From the NCBI GenBank assembly GCA_030704615.1, contig CM060731.1, forward strand, positions 32,488,001 through 32,552,000: DNA of 64,000 nt, written 5' to 3'. The translations under genes and the position numbers were made by a program. Under the pieces are notes generated by a model. That model saw nothing but the letters and a program-made list of their open reading frames with translations, did not search any database and had not been told where the DNA came from. Of this stretch, positions 1-12,239 are shown piece after piece. This DNA is from Takakia lepidozioides (Eukaryota; Streptophyta; Takakiopsida; Takakiales; Takakiaceae). Positions within the stretch are counted from its first letter, which is position 1. The number at the start of each line of letters is the position of its first letter.

Positions 1-1138
1 CCTAATGGCTACAGACAAGTATTGTATCCACCTCTCAAGCAGTTAACGGTAGCAATGTCTATATTGCTACAGGTGTTCACCTGAAATGACACAAGAATTA
101 AAAAGGGTTAATCCGACCACGCCTTCTCTTGCTTCTTGGGAGAAAGGCTCGTGAGCTGCCTGGAACTTCCCGACGCACACCTTTCAGACTTTCGCAATGT
201 GCACAAGACTAAACGTGCATTTTAACAATATCACCTTTGCCGAGCTCAGGTCCACCATTGCAAACGTTAAGCACACAGGAAAAACATCAGCACCGATACA
301 CACCTTCCAGTTTCCGAGTCTCTGCCATGGCCAGTCCGAGAGCAATCCCGGCGAGCTCGCCATTGTGTCTGAGCGCCGAGAATCAAACAGGCCACAATAG
401 TGAACCTCACAATGCACTCCGAAATTCCATCGGCAAATGCAAGAACGCGTATTAAACGGACCTCCACAATGTGCTAACTGCACGTCCTCCACACAAGCGA
501 TGGAGAATCTTACAGGGAACCAAAGCCAATTCCACAAAGCCCTGAAGAGAGATCTAAATGTGATATAAATGGATTTCCTCCAAACAGTGGTGCAACTTTC
601 TGCAAAGCAGATTATATTAGTGCCACCGCGTTATTACAAAACGCAAGTGCCCGTGTTACACATTTCTGCACAGTTTTTTTCAGGTGGGACATTACGGTGA
701 TTGGAAGGAAGAAAGAAACAAGATTTTACGGTCTCAAAAAGGAAGGGACTAAGCGCATGGAAGCAGCAGGGAAGGAAGACGATGGTAGCACAGCTGCAGA
801 TGCACAGTGTCTGCATGCACGATCCCTGCGTCTTTACCAACTCTTATGGGATCACGATAAGCCAAGGGAACGGACGCAATGTGTAGATACTCGGGTTCGG
901 GGAACCCTACATTCATGGGAACACGAGAACGCTGGAGGCATTAGTGTGTCTAGGGATTGCAGCCACGAAGGACGGGCGGGTAAACGTAACATGGTAGATA
1001 ATAGAGGTGAAAAGGCGAGCAACCTGCACCACTGGCTGGCGATAGGCACCCTGACCGAACGGATAGGCGGGGCCTTCATATGCCTCTCCACGTGTCCTCA
1101 CGCCACTTCGCCACGTCACAAAACTGAGATATTTCTTG
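1..1138. other. Intergenic, no supported gene
   Basis: Only short, mutually overlapping frames without recognisable domains. I see no gene here. Confidence 0.5.
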
Positions 1139-1360
1139 CCTTTTTTTCTTTTTTCTTTTTTTAAAGGGAAATACCTGGGAGCGACACCTCACAAATCAGG
1201 CCCCTTGATAGAGAGAGAGGAGAAAATAACCTCTCAGTAACCTCGCCGTAATGCGCAGGGAAGGGGGAGAAGAGCATACCACACCCGTCAAGTAGCAGGA
1301 TTTGACCCCAGGGTCATCCGGATGGCACTTGGTGCACTTTACCAACTGAGCTACTGACTG
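1139..1360 (-). mobile_element. tRNA-derived SINE
   Basis: Read on the minus strand, the head matches a tRNA gene. An A-box-like stretch (agctcagttggtaaagtgc) lies near 1335-1353 and a B-box-like stretch (ggtcaaatcctgcta) near 1293-1307. The head is followed by about 130 bp of unrelated body and an A-rich tail, seen as the T-rich run at 1139-1162 on the plus strand. The A-rich tail after a tRNA-like head is the hallmark of a SINE rather than a working tRNA; the anticodon arm also looks irregular. Alternative: a degenerate tRNA gene. Confidence 0.6.
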
Positions 1361-2049
1361 TTGGTTGCTATTTTATGTTTGGAAAAAAAAACTAGGGCTT
1401 CGCGTTGCTCCGCACTACTAGCGACGAATTCTGAGAACTAAGTTCAATTTTTCACAAAAAAGGGGTGGGTCATCCCCACGGTGTTTACATGCAGAGATCC
1501 CGTGTTTTGTTTTTTTCTGGAAGAAAAATGGCGGATCTGCATTTCAATGTTCAAATTTTCACAAGCCGCATCAATCAATAACAACATACCCAAATACCCT
1601 TCCATTCGCTATATGAACTTTCAAGCATCCACCGTGGGATTGGATCTTGGTGGGTTAAGGCTAGCTTTTGACAATATTCATGTAAATTCATCAAGGGCTC
1701 CATCCAAAGCCACACCATGAGAAACAACAAACATGTCCAAATTTAAGATGCTGATCAAACTTGTGCACAGGGCTGCCCCTCTCATCAAGCTCATTAAAAT
1801 TCGTATTCACTTCCATCTTCAAGCTTTGGAGAAGCTCCACCACCCAAACCCAGAATTAGGACAGCACTCTGATTTCCATCCACTGTCACCAGAATCAGTC
1901 AAAAATCACCTCTTCAGTCAAGTGCAATTGTGGGCCGACTTCCTACCTATGCCGGGTAGACCCCACTATCAGGAAATGGTGGATGGTCTGAGTAGCTACA
2001 CAGATAAAGGAATGAAGCAAGACACTAGCATCTCCAAGAAAACCTCATT
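1361..2049. other. Intergenic
   Basis: No gene, repeat or RNA recognised. Confidence 0.4.
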
Positions 2050-3290
2050 TCACCAGTAATCACCACAAGAACAAATCCCATCTTCAAAGTGGTGGAAAGT
2101 AGTTAGCGTCCCATACAACAATTGCTTGGCCAACAATCTTTGAGATGAATTTGGTGGAGGTGTGGCAGTCTCCACACACTCGAAGATTCTTGATGAGTCG
2201 TGCTAATCAGCCCAAAACCAATGGCCAACTTCTCACTGTGGTGGCTAAGAGAAAATTCTTTTCCTCCACATCATGCAATAAAAAACGTGTGTCAGGCACA
2301 TACCCCGCCTCCTTCATCTGCACAGACAATCTTCTCAGCTCAGCATGGATTTCCTTAATTCTGGGATGCAACTTGTCATCTGGCTCCTTTTTAACCCCTC
2401 TGACCTTCATCATTCTTCTTACCTTTGCAGTATCATCCCACCTGCCAGCTGCAGCATGGATGTTTGATATAGCACCACATAAGTCGTGGCATCCTATTCA
2501 TCCCACTTGAGGATAGATGTTGCCACACATTCAGCCATCTCCACATTGTCATGGATTCTGCAGGCACCAAGCAAGGCCTTCCACACCACAACATCTAGAT
2601 TGATTGGCATTTTATTAATCAGGTCCACTACCTCATCCAGTTGTCCCGCACGTCCAAAAAGGTCCACCATGCAGCCGAAGTGCTTTACTGTCAGATTGAT
2701 ACCAGCTTCAAGCCTTTCTTTTACATTCCTTCAAATAGTTGTTGGACCTCCCTATGACAACCATGCTGGGCATATCCTGCGATCATCGCATTCCACGACA
2801 CCACATTTCATTCAGCCATATTGTCAAATACTCCCTTTGCATCTTCATTGCAGTCACATTTCACATACAAGTGAACTAGGGCAGTGTCCAGAATGACATT
2901 TGATACAATTCCAACTTTGATGATGTCACCATGAACCTCTTTGCCCTTTTCCAGGGCTGCCAGGCTCGCACACGCATTGCAAATGCACACAAACGTGATG
3001 TGGTCAGGCTTCACCCCTTCCCCCATCATTTGCTCATAGGTCTCCAAAGCCTCCCTGCTGTGCATACCCTGCAAGCATCGCGCTCCACGACACCATATCT
3101 TGTTCAGCCTGCATATTGTTGAAAACTGCCTTTGCATCCTTAATATACCCATATTTGGCATACATGTCCACCAGGGCAGTGTTCAGAATGACATCTGGTA
3201 CAATTCCAGCTTTGACGATCTCATCATGGACCTCTTTCCCCTTTTCCAGGGCTCCCAGGTTTGCACACACAAGGCTGCCCCTTCACTCAT
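2050..3290 (-). pseudogene. DYW-type PPR protein pseudogene
   Basis: In frame pieces on the minus strand read as a plant organellar RNA-editing factor of the PLS-DYW class. PPR repeats are at about 3270-2810 (for example ALEKGKEVHDEIVKAGIVPD and SWSAMLAGYAQQG). A linker and E domain follow at about 2480-2200 ([33 protein letters not shown]). The DYW deaminase-like tail ends at 2050 with a [16 protein letters not shown] block and a terminal CSCGDYW before the stop. The frame changes several times and stops interrupt it, so it cannot make a full protein; only about the last third of a normal-length gene remains. DYW proteins of this form are known from land plants, which is the best taxonomic clue in the window. 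Confidence 0.85.
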
Positions 3291-3658
3291 CCATGTCACA
3301 AACCGGAAACGAGTTCAGGGTTTTATGCCTAACTGTTGTTCGGACATTCTGTACTCTTCCAATATGGCCTTGGACACGTCAGCTTCCAAGTCAGCTTCCA
3401 AGTCAACTTCATCTTAGCAGGGTCAGTTCCTCTTGCCTAATATTCAGGTACTTGAAATCTCCTCTTCCCGTTCTGCCAGGACTTCACCTGTTGGACTGGA
3501 TGTTGGCAGATCCACTACCTTCGTCTCCAGACACAAAACCAATGGCCAGCTTCTCACTGTGGTGGCAAACAGAAAATTCTTTTTCCTCCTCCCCCACATC
3601 ATGCAATACAAAGCGCGTGTCAGGCACATACCCCGCCTCCTTTCATCTACCCAGACTC
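3291..3658 (-). pseudogene. Second PPR E-domain fragment
   Basis: About 120 bp at 3536-3658 is nearly identical to 2215-2330, the E/E+ segment of the neighbouring PPR pseudogene. It is therefore a second, shorter copy placed upstream of the first on the minus strand. No PPR repeats or DYW tail belong to it. It ends abruptly where LTR sequence starts at about 3659, so it was probably cut by a retroelement. The sequence from 3291 to 3535 is not recognised. Confidence 0.65.
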
Positions 3659-4005
3659 ATGGCTGGTTGTGAAACCCACGCGGACAGCTACAGAAGTATA
3701 TATAAGGGGAGTAGTGACCCCGAGAACGGTGCAAGCCCGTTGGTGACCAAAAACTAGTGAGTAAGCGAGCGAGCCGGAAAGCGACCAAAGAGTGGGGAGC
3801 TGTTCCGGACTGCCATCTACCAAAGGGAATTCCACTAGGCCCAAATAGGTGGAGGGTTTAGTGGGGGAGCGAAGGGGGACCGTTATGTCCCGGTGAGCAG
3901 CCGAAGCTCCAAGTTGGCCCGGCGGCCAGGTTGGGAGTCAGGCGCGCGCATCAAAGCAAGTAACTATGACTTGAAGGGGAGCTTACCGAAGTGAGGTGCG
4001 CGACA
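3659..4005 (+). repeat. Truncated LTR, family A
   Basis: Closely matches the last ~350 bp of the LTRs at 34183-34898 and 47485-48209, including the TATA-like tatatataag and the end gcgcgaca. The 5' half is missing; the copy begins where PPR sequence stops. Confidence 0.85.
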
Positions 4006-6315
4006 CTCCAGGACTCCTTCCATTTCGTCGTCTCCACTCTTCCCCGCCCATGGGATGGATGGATGGATGGATGGGAGTGGATGAATGGGAGTATAAGGCT
4101 TCTTTATAGGGCTACTACCATCCAAGGGAATGAAGATTTTTTAATGTGGGGGTGACATACATCTTTCCATCAGGTTTTTCAGCAGATGCGTGTCTTGAGC
4201 GACGGTCTTCCTCACCAGGTATTTGGCCGTCACCCAGACTCGGAGGTCTCTCGAAATCTCTGCTCGCCGCGTAGAACTACGCACCTATCGCTCTCTCGCA
4301 CCTCAAATCGGACACAGTCACACTCTCACTTCTTTGTGGAACCCTCGCATTCTTGTGGCACTATTGCTCTGCCTCTGCTTGAAGCTTTTGCAAGGTGGAT
4401 ATAGTGGGAGCCAGCTACTACTGGGAGCAGGTGAGCTGTGGGTTATGAAGTATCGGGGAGAGTGGTGCGGGGACAGATTCTTGTAGAGTGGAGTGGCGTG
4501 GGCCAAGATTTTGCATTGCATCTCGAGCTCGATCCTGGAGCCCTCTCAATGCTTGGACCAGCACGATGGTCTCTTCGCCTTGGGGTATGTAATTGTCATT
4601 TTCTCTCTACCCCTTGTCTATAATGTCTGGTTGTTTAATCCTATTGTGTGTCTTGTGGAAGTAGTCCTTCTCTCCGTTGCTGGGTGGTGGCCGATGCCCT
4701 CGTAGTGCCTCGGTCAATGCACTTTTATCTCTATTTGTGGGTCCCCCCTTTTCAAGCTTCTCGTTCTTGCTATGGTGGGCCCTTTTGTCTGAATTTATAA
4801 TCTCTTACTCAGTATGCACTACATCAGCTGCACTACATCAGAGTCATGTCTACAGATGAGGTACATGGGTGTTCTTTTGCAATTATATGAAAGAGGGAGA
4901 GAGAGAAATGAAATGAAATGGTGCTTTATAACGTCCACGGAAAGCTCGTAGAGAGAGAGAGATTGCACTTAAAAAAAAATGTGATTGCAGTTACATTTGG
5001 GAAAAGGGAGTACAAGACTGAGCCTGGTAACCTGAATGGGGGCAAGACTTCACAATCGAACTCTGATTTTGCTTTGTAAGTACCATATTTCCTGTTTTTT
5101 TCTTAAATCTGAGAAAATCATTATGCACACATTCAGTTCTGTGAGTTTTGAGATCCTCCACTGCAGTTGTCTGGTTTTGCAGTTGTCTACAACCAAATGA
5201 ATTTTAATTTATGCCGTATGTTTTCTTTTTTGAGGTTAGCAATAAAGAATATGATGCCAAAGAAATTCCAGTCTCTCTTTCCGCTCCAGAATCTAACAAC
5301 AAGGATGAGGCTCTGACCCACACTGGTATTCTTGTTGGGACTTAGACTGTGCCGAACTGATAACAATTTGGGGATGTGCCTTACAGATATGGCAGTTCCA
5401 TCTAACTAGAGTAACTTCGTTGGACAAGCCACTTGCAGTCATCCAAAGGAAGGTGCTAATGGCTGGAGGCTGTCACAACTGAATAGCTGGATAACAGGGG
5501 ACATTGAGAGAGGTCTACCAATCCATCTTATGGCCCCTGTACGAATCATGTCAGATGAAGAGTTTAGGTCGCATAGGTGTGTAGGATGTGACTGTGAAAA
5601 TTGTGAATCACTTAGATGGCTTAAGAATTGTAGCGCGAATGGTAGGGTGCATAGAAGACCAACCCTACTGTGTGAATGTAGGTTCCCTGTGTATATTCCC
5701 AGGCGGAGGACGCGGAGACGTTCACCCCCTCCGCCCCCTCCGCCCCCCGCCTTGCCTCCCTCCCCCACCTCCACCTCCACCCTCCCTTCTGTCCCCCTTC
5801 TGCCCCCTCTCCCCACCTTGCCCCCCCCCCCCCCCCCACCGCCACCTCCACCCTCCCCTCTGTACCCCTTTTGGCCCCTCTCCCCACCTTGTCTTCCCCC
5901 CCCAATTCCACATGATGTGCAAAACCAAAAACACCATGTTCAAGTTGTTTTGGTAACAAGTTTGGTCATTCATGTCTTGGGGAATTTGATATCGATTGAG
6001 CTAGAAATGGAGCGTGACCAGAAATGAGGGCTACACAGCACATGAGCACTTGAGCAATTGCTCAGAGGGTGGATAGCCACTGTTGATGGATGCAATTATC
6101 TCTGATGCAGTTTTTTTAATTAGCCTAGACAACACCAGTGAGGAGTTGGGTGCAGATCACTAAGTTGGGTGGCAAAGTGAGGAGAAACATGAAAATGCAT
6201 TTTGTAACCGCCCATGAGGTTTCTTTAGGCTCTAGATTTGTTATTCCTGCTCATGAGAAGGCAATCATGTCTGTAGACTTTCATTCTTCACTGATATGTC
6301 ACATGGGCCAAAAAC
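4006..6315. other. Intergenic with C-rich low-complexity tract
   Basis: No convincing gene. There is a (gatg)n-like run near 4051-4075, GA-rich runs near 4890-4960, and a long C/T-rich tract at about 5717-5910. The tract makes long artificial Pro-rich or Gly-rich frames on the two strands. The last part (6180-6315) borders the large DNA transposon. Confidence 0.5.
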
Positions 6316-6365
6316 GAGGTTTGTTATTTCATGAGCATGAGCGGCATGAGCGGAGTAGTAAGACG
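6316..6365 (+). repeat. Left terminal inverted repeat region
   Basis: Begins gaggtttgttatttcatgag, then repeated CATGAGC/CATGAGCGG motifs. It is the inverted counterpart of 15390-15431. Further GCTCATG motifs at about 6395 and 6500-6530 could be subterminal transposase-binding sites (inference). Confidence 0.55.
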
Positions 6366-6539
6366 ATCGGTTTTCATGAGCAGAAGTACACATTTCGAAA
6401 ATAAAAAACAATAAAAAACAATAATTTAATGCAATGTGTCAGGAAAAACAAATATATTATTCGGCCCCTTGAAGGGAAAATTGCAGTTTTGACAGTTGTG
6501 CTCATGATATTTCGTCTTCCGCTCATGCCAATTCCCAGC

Positions 6540-6903
6540 GACATGTGCAAATATGGCGCCGAATTTCGCGGTAATAGGGTCCGTAACCTGAAAAAACGGC
6601 GACGTATTTCGCGGTAATAGGTCTCTCTGGCGAAAAATGGTGCCGAATTCCGCGGCTATAGGTCCCCTCATGACAGGTAATTCGGCGCCATTTTTCCAGT
6701 GCATGTTCGGACTTAGCCAGTTTTCGGCGCAAAATAGGGAAATTCGGCGCCATTTTTGCCAGACACAAGTACCAGTGCATGTTGGGACTTAGCCAGTTTT
6801 CGGCCCAAAAAAGAGAAATTCGGCGCCATTTTCCCAGACACAAGTACTAGTGCATGTTGGGACTTAGCCAGTTTTCGGCCCCAAAAAGAGAAATTCGGCG
6901 CCA
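6540..6903. repeat. Tandem ~76-bp repeat with AATTCGGCGCC motif
   Basis: Almost three copies of a unit of about 76 bp (roughly 6690-6750, 6751-6826, 6827-6901), each ending in aaattcggcgccatttt. Similar motifs at 6555-6680 contain the half-palindrome ggcgccgaattt. The same core reappears on the other side of the transposase gene (10.7-12.9 kb), so these repeats bracket it. Confidence 0.8.
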
Positions 6904-7232
6904 TTTCTCCAAAAATGGCCCCACAACTGCTTCTATTGGATCTCAGTTTGAATGGAATATTGCCTCATTCCAGGAGTTTTGGGGTGCATTTCATTACACT
7001 GCAAAAAAAAAATCTGATACAGCAAAATGCAATTGAAAATATCCATATGGAGGATTCCCTTTGCCCCATCAATGATTTCTGGAATCCCTAAGGAGGAGTT
7101 TGTGCAGCTCGTTCACGCTCAAAGCCGGTGCATGAATAAAGTCATCAATAGTCACGTTCATCCTCAACCTCTTTAGGTAAATGTAATACAGATGCTTGCA
7201 CGGATAATACTACGAACCCTTCTTTGCTTCCA

Positions 7233-10200
7233 TCAACGAGAAGTCCGTACAATTGCAAGTCGGCTCCACTCCAATCGTAATTGTGTATACATCGTCGCGT
7301 ACAGCCGAGCCGGCCGTGCTATCCGATACACTCGCCCAAGGCCGGGTGGGGGTACGTCCACGGAGCTCTGAATAGTGCAAGTCATCCCAAGAGCATTGGC
7401 AATCCGAGTCTCATTCAACTTGTTGGGAGGGTGTCGTCTCTTCACTCTTTCGAATCGCATTGTGGGATGTGCAGAATTGTCCAATCCGTCTCTACTGGAC
7501 CGAGCAGTCTGCAATGGCTGGGTCTGAGGAACCGGAAATGCGTGGGTCGGGATGTCTGTGCGTTGCACCATTCGAAATCCTGCTGCAGATAGAGCATCCG
7601 CCTCATTCAGAGAGAGGCTGCAACCCGGTGCAACAGGCCAGACGCCCGGAGGCTCCGGCATTCCTTGAATCCCGTACTTGGGCTTGCCAAATACACAGGT
7701 CATTATGTCGTGCCTACATAACCAAAATGTCTGCGTTGTGGCGTGAGCAAATGTGGGAGTAAAAAATCTGTCGCTGAAACAAGGTGCAGGTACAACACCG
7801 TGTGGGTTCCTCCGAATCATCTCACCACAGCGTGCTCTCGTATCCACCTGGATGGCGCAACACTTCCCTCGAAATGCCGGCAATGTCCTCGCAATTCTCC
7901 ACTGTGACTCCGACACTCTTGTCTCCACAATGGGAATGTTGTACTGCTTTACTACAGATGGCTCGTTATAAGGAGATGGCGATCTTGAACGTGTAGGACT
8001 TGCGGTGCTCGACGAGACCTCCTCGGGCAACATCACCGGACCACGAGGGAGCGTGCGAATATTCTTGTCAGCTCGCCATGAATCCTCTTCTCCGTCAGGT
8101 GCCTCGTCAAGTCTTCATCTCACTGGACGGGTATGAACATCTCCTTCCAAATGTTGGCCTATTCGCAGCAATGGCGTGTCCCGAAGGCCCTCTCGCAAGG
8201 CCGCCGCCCACTTCCGAGGATTCTTCGATCTAGAGGCAGTCCGCATCAGCATTTCCTGCCTGTCCGTCCCCAAGCCCCACTGTTTCCCTTTCAAGAACTC
8301 GTTGTACTTGCATTGCTGCATAATTGACCTCACAATGTCCTCCGTTGTGGCAGTGAGGATGTCCACCAGATGCGCCACAGAGGAGGCACGCCAGGAAGAG
8401 TGCACTGATTCGGCCATGTTTGTCGTGGGCATGTCGGTGTCGGAGTCGAGACACATTTCCTGCACAAGCACATGTTGAGGTTACAAGCAAGTTACAAATA
8501 TGGCCAAGAATAATATTCAACAAGACGCGAATTCGTGCAACTCACCTCCCGCATATAGTCGCCGAACTGGAGGAAACGATAATGCCACCATGCTAGCCAA
8601 CTGACCATTGCTCCCTCGTCTGATTTCCTTACAGCACCTGACGATGTCCACCAAGCCCGTATACATGCAAACTGTGTCTCTGCATCATCCAAGGTGGGAG
8701 CTCGCTTCCACGCAAGGCACATGGAATGGTGCTCCTCTCTGAAATCTGGCGCCACGAGTCTGGTTGTGTACTGCGAAAGGCTTTGCAGAAAATGGAACCC
8801 ACAAAATCTCTCCTTGCCTTCCATGGGAACATTGGGGTCTTGCCCATACACCCTTCGGATGGCAGCCCAATTTGCTTGTGCGTTGTCCGCCATGAAACCA
8901 CGGAAATTCGGAGGGGGCAATCCCGCCTTGGCCATCTGTTCGTTTATTCCCTGCCAAAGAAGCATCTCCGATTGTGTGTCCTCTCCTTTCATCTCACAAA
9001 TAGCAATTGTCATTAGCATCCTGCAGTGGGTGTCGTAGACATGTGCACCCATTGTCATCCACTGGTGATTTGTAATTCGCTTGATATGGTCGAACATGAC
9101 CCAACTGTTTGACAAGTCCCCACTCGTCATCCTGTTGACCACTTCGACGCCGCTGCCAGGTCCACACGTGGATATTTTGAATACGAAACAACGATCTGCC
9201 TCAGTCCCTTGTCCTGGAAACCTACTTCCATGAATGTAGTCATATCCACATCGTCGCTTCACCTCCAGAATGGAGTGCATATCCGAGCCACGCCCAATTT
9301 TCTGTTTGCATGAGACAATGTGGTTTCGGACATTCGGTGAACATACGTGGGACACCGACTCCAGCAATGCCTCCATTTCCTTCTCGTCGAGATGAACTCT
9401 ATCGGAGCCGTCTTCCGACATAATTCTGGCCAATGCCATCTTATGGGCGGCTTGGAGCTGTATCTGTTTGGGTTTGGCACCCGGTCTCAACTTAACCTCC
9501 TCCTGAACGAGCTGCTCTGCTTTGTGGGCAGCCTCCCGCGAGTTCCCCCTCGCCAATTTGTGACAATGGGAACCAACGTGTATGCAAGCTCGGGTGAGGT
9601 CATGGAAATGGTGCAACACATAGAACTGCTTGGCATTACAAACAGACATGCAGTGTGGTGGTTCTTTGCAATGCGCACACTTAAATGTGGAGTTCGGAAC
9701 CTTCTCCTGAGCTCGAAATGGTTGATGAGCTGTGCCTGTCCAATCGGTCTCGTTCCTGTGACCTCTGGATTTAAAGTGGAAGCAAGTTGGGGAGAAACAC
9801 CGCAACGCGCCCGCACAAACAACGTAGCGCACCCGCACACCATCGAGCATCTTCATGCTGGTGGTTTTGGTAACGCACCAAGGATGACCGTCATGTTTTC
9901 TATCCATATCTGTCAACATTCCGGACGCCTTCGAGTAGTCCGCCCGAGGAGGGAACTCAAAGAAGATATTACCGTCGACGTCGGCGGGAAGGCATGTAAC
10001 CGATTTAATTGCAAACTTGCTGTTATCCAGCCCGGCCAACTCCGACCGGTGTCCCTCCAGGTGAAGCCCTCGCAGAATTTCAAGAATAGATCGAACTGCG
10101 GTGCTCGTGCTGGGAATATGACTCCCTCCTCCACTGACGTCCATTAAGGACTTGCCTGATCTCCAGGACGACCTCGGAACTTCCATGACCTCGTCTGCAG

Positions 10201-10294
10201 ACAGGTTGTGAACAACCCGGTTCTCGCTCGTCTTCATGGATGGGTTCGGCTCTGGATTTACTTCGTTGCGGACTTCTCTCTTTGAGGTAGCCAC
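7233..10294 (-). CDS. Mutator-like (MULE-type) transposase, copy 1
   Basis: Two exons: 10294-8546 and 8459-7233, separated by an 86-bp GT-AG intron. The N-terminal half has a Cys/His-rich region (KHDGHPWCVTKT, then C, C and H residues; FKCAHCKEPPHC) resembling the WRKY/GCM1 or FLYWCH zinc folds that precede MULE transposases. The catalytic-like part shows YDTHCRML, GFMADNAQANWAAIRR and ERFCGFHFLQSL. This is the D...D...C-x2-H layout of MULE DDE enzymes. It is followed by a W-rich stretch and, in exon 2, TNMAESVHSSW. The C-terminal part (8036-7233) has further Cys/His pairs (GKCCAIQVDTRARC; CRHDIMTC). An in-frame TGA at 8115-8117 interrupts exon 2 while the frame continues, so the gene is likely dead. 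Related frames continue upstream to about 10570 (LKPGSVFLEEEM...), suggesting a lost N-terminus. A second copy lies at 45.9-49.6 kb with the intron at the same place. Confidence 0.7.
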
Positions 10295-10689
10295 TCTCTG
10301 ATTCGCGGATTGTTTCGTGGAAGGCGCCAGGATAGAAGGTGCATTTGGCGGGCAAATGAAGTCCCCAACAGCCCTGTATATGACGTTGTCCGATGGTGGA
10401 ACTCGTCATTCCCTGCCATCGCCGAAATCATCATGGAGCACAACAATACTCTCGACAACAAGGCCGTTTGAGTCCTTCATTTCCTCCTCCAAAAAAACCG
10501 ACCCCGGTTTCAGGTGGTATCGAACGCACAGATATTTCTCCATCACCCAGCCGATGTCCCCTCTGCACGGAAATGAAGCTCTATGCTCGTGAGGAGGGCA
10601 GTACACTGTAGCGCTCGGGTTTTCCACCATGGGAGATGTGCACACAAGACTGCCAGGATGGCGTGCGGGGAAGCTCCCTGGTAGAAGGG

Positions 10690-12070
10690 GGATGCAGCGA
10701 TGGGAAGGAATGCGGTGCCGATTTGTCCGAGCGACGCAGTCAGAAAGTGGGGGGCCGTCCGGATGATGACGGCTGAAGGGGAGAAGCCGGCACCGTGCCG
10801 TCACATTACTACCCCCGAATGGAAATTCGGCACCCAATATCCAACAGGGGCCGCACGGATGAAGTCGTCTGGGGCAGAGATGCCGGCACCCGTCCGACAG
10901 AGAACATCCCCCGGACGGAAATTCAGCGCCGAATTTCCATTCGGATCCCCCCAAATGAAGTCATGTCGGGGGGTCAGGCCGAAAACTGGCCGACATAAAA
11001 ACCTACGCGGATGGAAAAACGGCGCCGAATTTCCATCCGAGGCCTTTCGGATGTAGTCGGCTCGGGGGAAAGGCCGCCATCTGGCCCTCACATTACAACC
11101 CCCGGACGGAAATTCGGCACCGAATATACAACAGGGGAAGCCCGGATGAAGTCGCCTCGGGCGCAGAGGCCGGCGCGTGTGCGACAGAGAACATCCCCTG
11201 GATGAAGATTCGGCGCCGAATTTCCATCCGGGCCCCCCCAAAGGAAGTCGTGTCGGGGGGTCAGGCCGAAAACTGGCCGGCATAAAAACATCCCCAGATG
11301 GAAAAACGGCGCCGAATTTCCATCCGGGGCGGTTCGGATGCAGTCGGGGAGGGGGGAGAGGCCGGCACCTGGCCGTCACATTTCAACCCCCAGACGGAAA
11401 TTCGGCACCGAATATCCAACAGGGGACGCCCGGATGAAGTCGCCTCGGACATAGAGGCCGACACGTGTTCGACAGAGAGCATCCCCTGGATGGAGATTCG
11501 GCGCCGAATTTCCATCCGGGCCCCCCCAAAGGAAGTCGTGTCGGGGGGTCAGACCGAAAACTGGCCGACATAAAAACCTCCCCAGGAAAAACGGCGCCGA
11601 ATTTCAATCCGAGGCCGTTCCAATGCAGTCGGGGAGGGGGGAGAGGCCGGCACCTGGCCGTCATATTTCAACCCCCGGACGGAAATTCGGCACCGAATAT
11701 CCAACAGAGCGGCAGAGAGGCCGGCACCTCTCCGACAGAGACCATCCCCCGGATGGAAATTCGGCGCCCCCTCAAAGGAAGTCGTAAAAACCTCCCCAGA
11801 TGGAAAAACGGCGCCGAATTTCCATCCGGGGCCGTTCCAATGCAGTCGGGGAGAGGGGAGAGGCCGGCACCTGGCCGTCATATTTCAACCCCCAGACGGA
11901 AATTCGGCACCGAATATCCAACAGAGCGGCGGAGAGGCCGGCACCTCTCCGACAGAGACCATCCCCCGAATGGAAATTCGGCGCCGAATTTCCATCGGGG
12001 CCCCCTCAAAGGAAGTCGCAGAAACCTCCCAGAATGGGAAAACGGCGCCAAATTCCGTCCGAGGCTGTTC
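10690..12070. repeat. Higher-order satellite, ~285-bp unit, palindromic core
   Basis: Four to five diverged units. The landmark gtcggggggtcag recurs at about 10965, 11254 and 11537, giving a period of 283-289 bp. Each unit holds perfect or near-perfect palindromes built on ggaaattcggcgccgaattt, plus weaker partners such as ggaaattcggcaccgaatat. Long overlapping frames on both strands are created by the repeat and are not genes. The array lies just upstream of the transposase start. Confidence 0.85.
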
Positions 12071-12239
12071 CGATTTGCCTCTAGCAGTCAAGGATTCCAA
12101 GAAAAACGTGTCTACAAGTGCACTTCAGCCACAAAACAAACAGTTAGGTTTGTTTTTCTCTGAAAAATCAATCCGACACGCTCAGAATTACCTGTAGGAA
12201 GGTAATTCAGCGCTCAGAATTACCTGCAGGAAGGTAATT

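Noticed and set aside
1290-1360. Functional tRNA gene
   Set aside because: Only the A and B boxes are convincing; an unrelated body and A-rich tail follow, so a SINE is the better reading.
5439-6027. Pro-rich and Gly-rich frames of 83-165 codons
   Set aside because: Produced by the C/T-rich low-complexity tract; no conserved segment outside it.
10406-12163. Long open frames on both strands through the satellite (up to 232 codons)
   Set aside because: They repeat with the satellite period, are Arg/Pro-rich in every frame and overlap on both strands; they come from the repeat composition.
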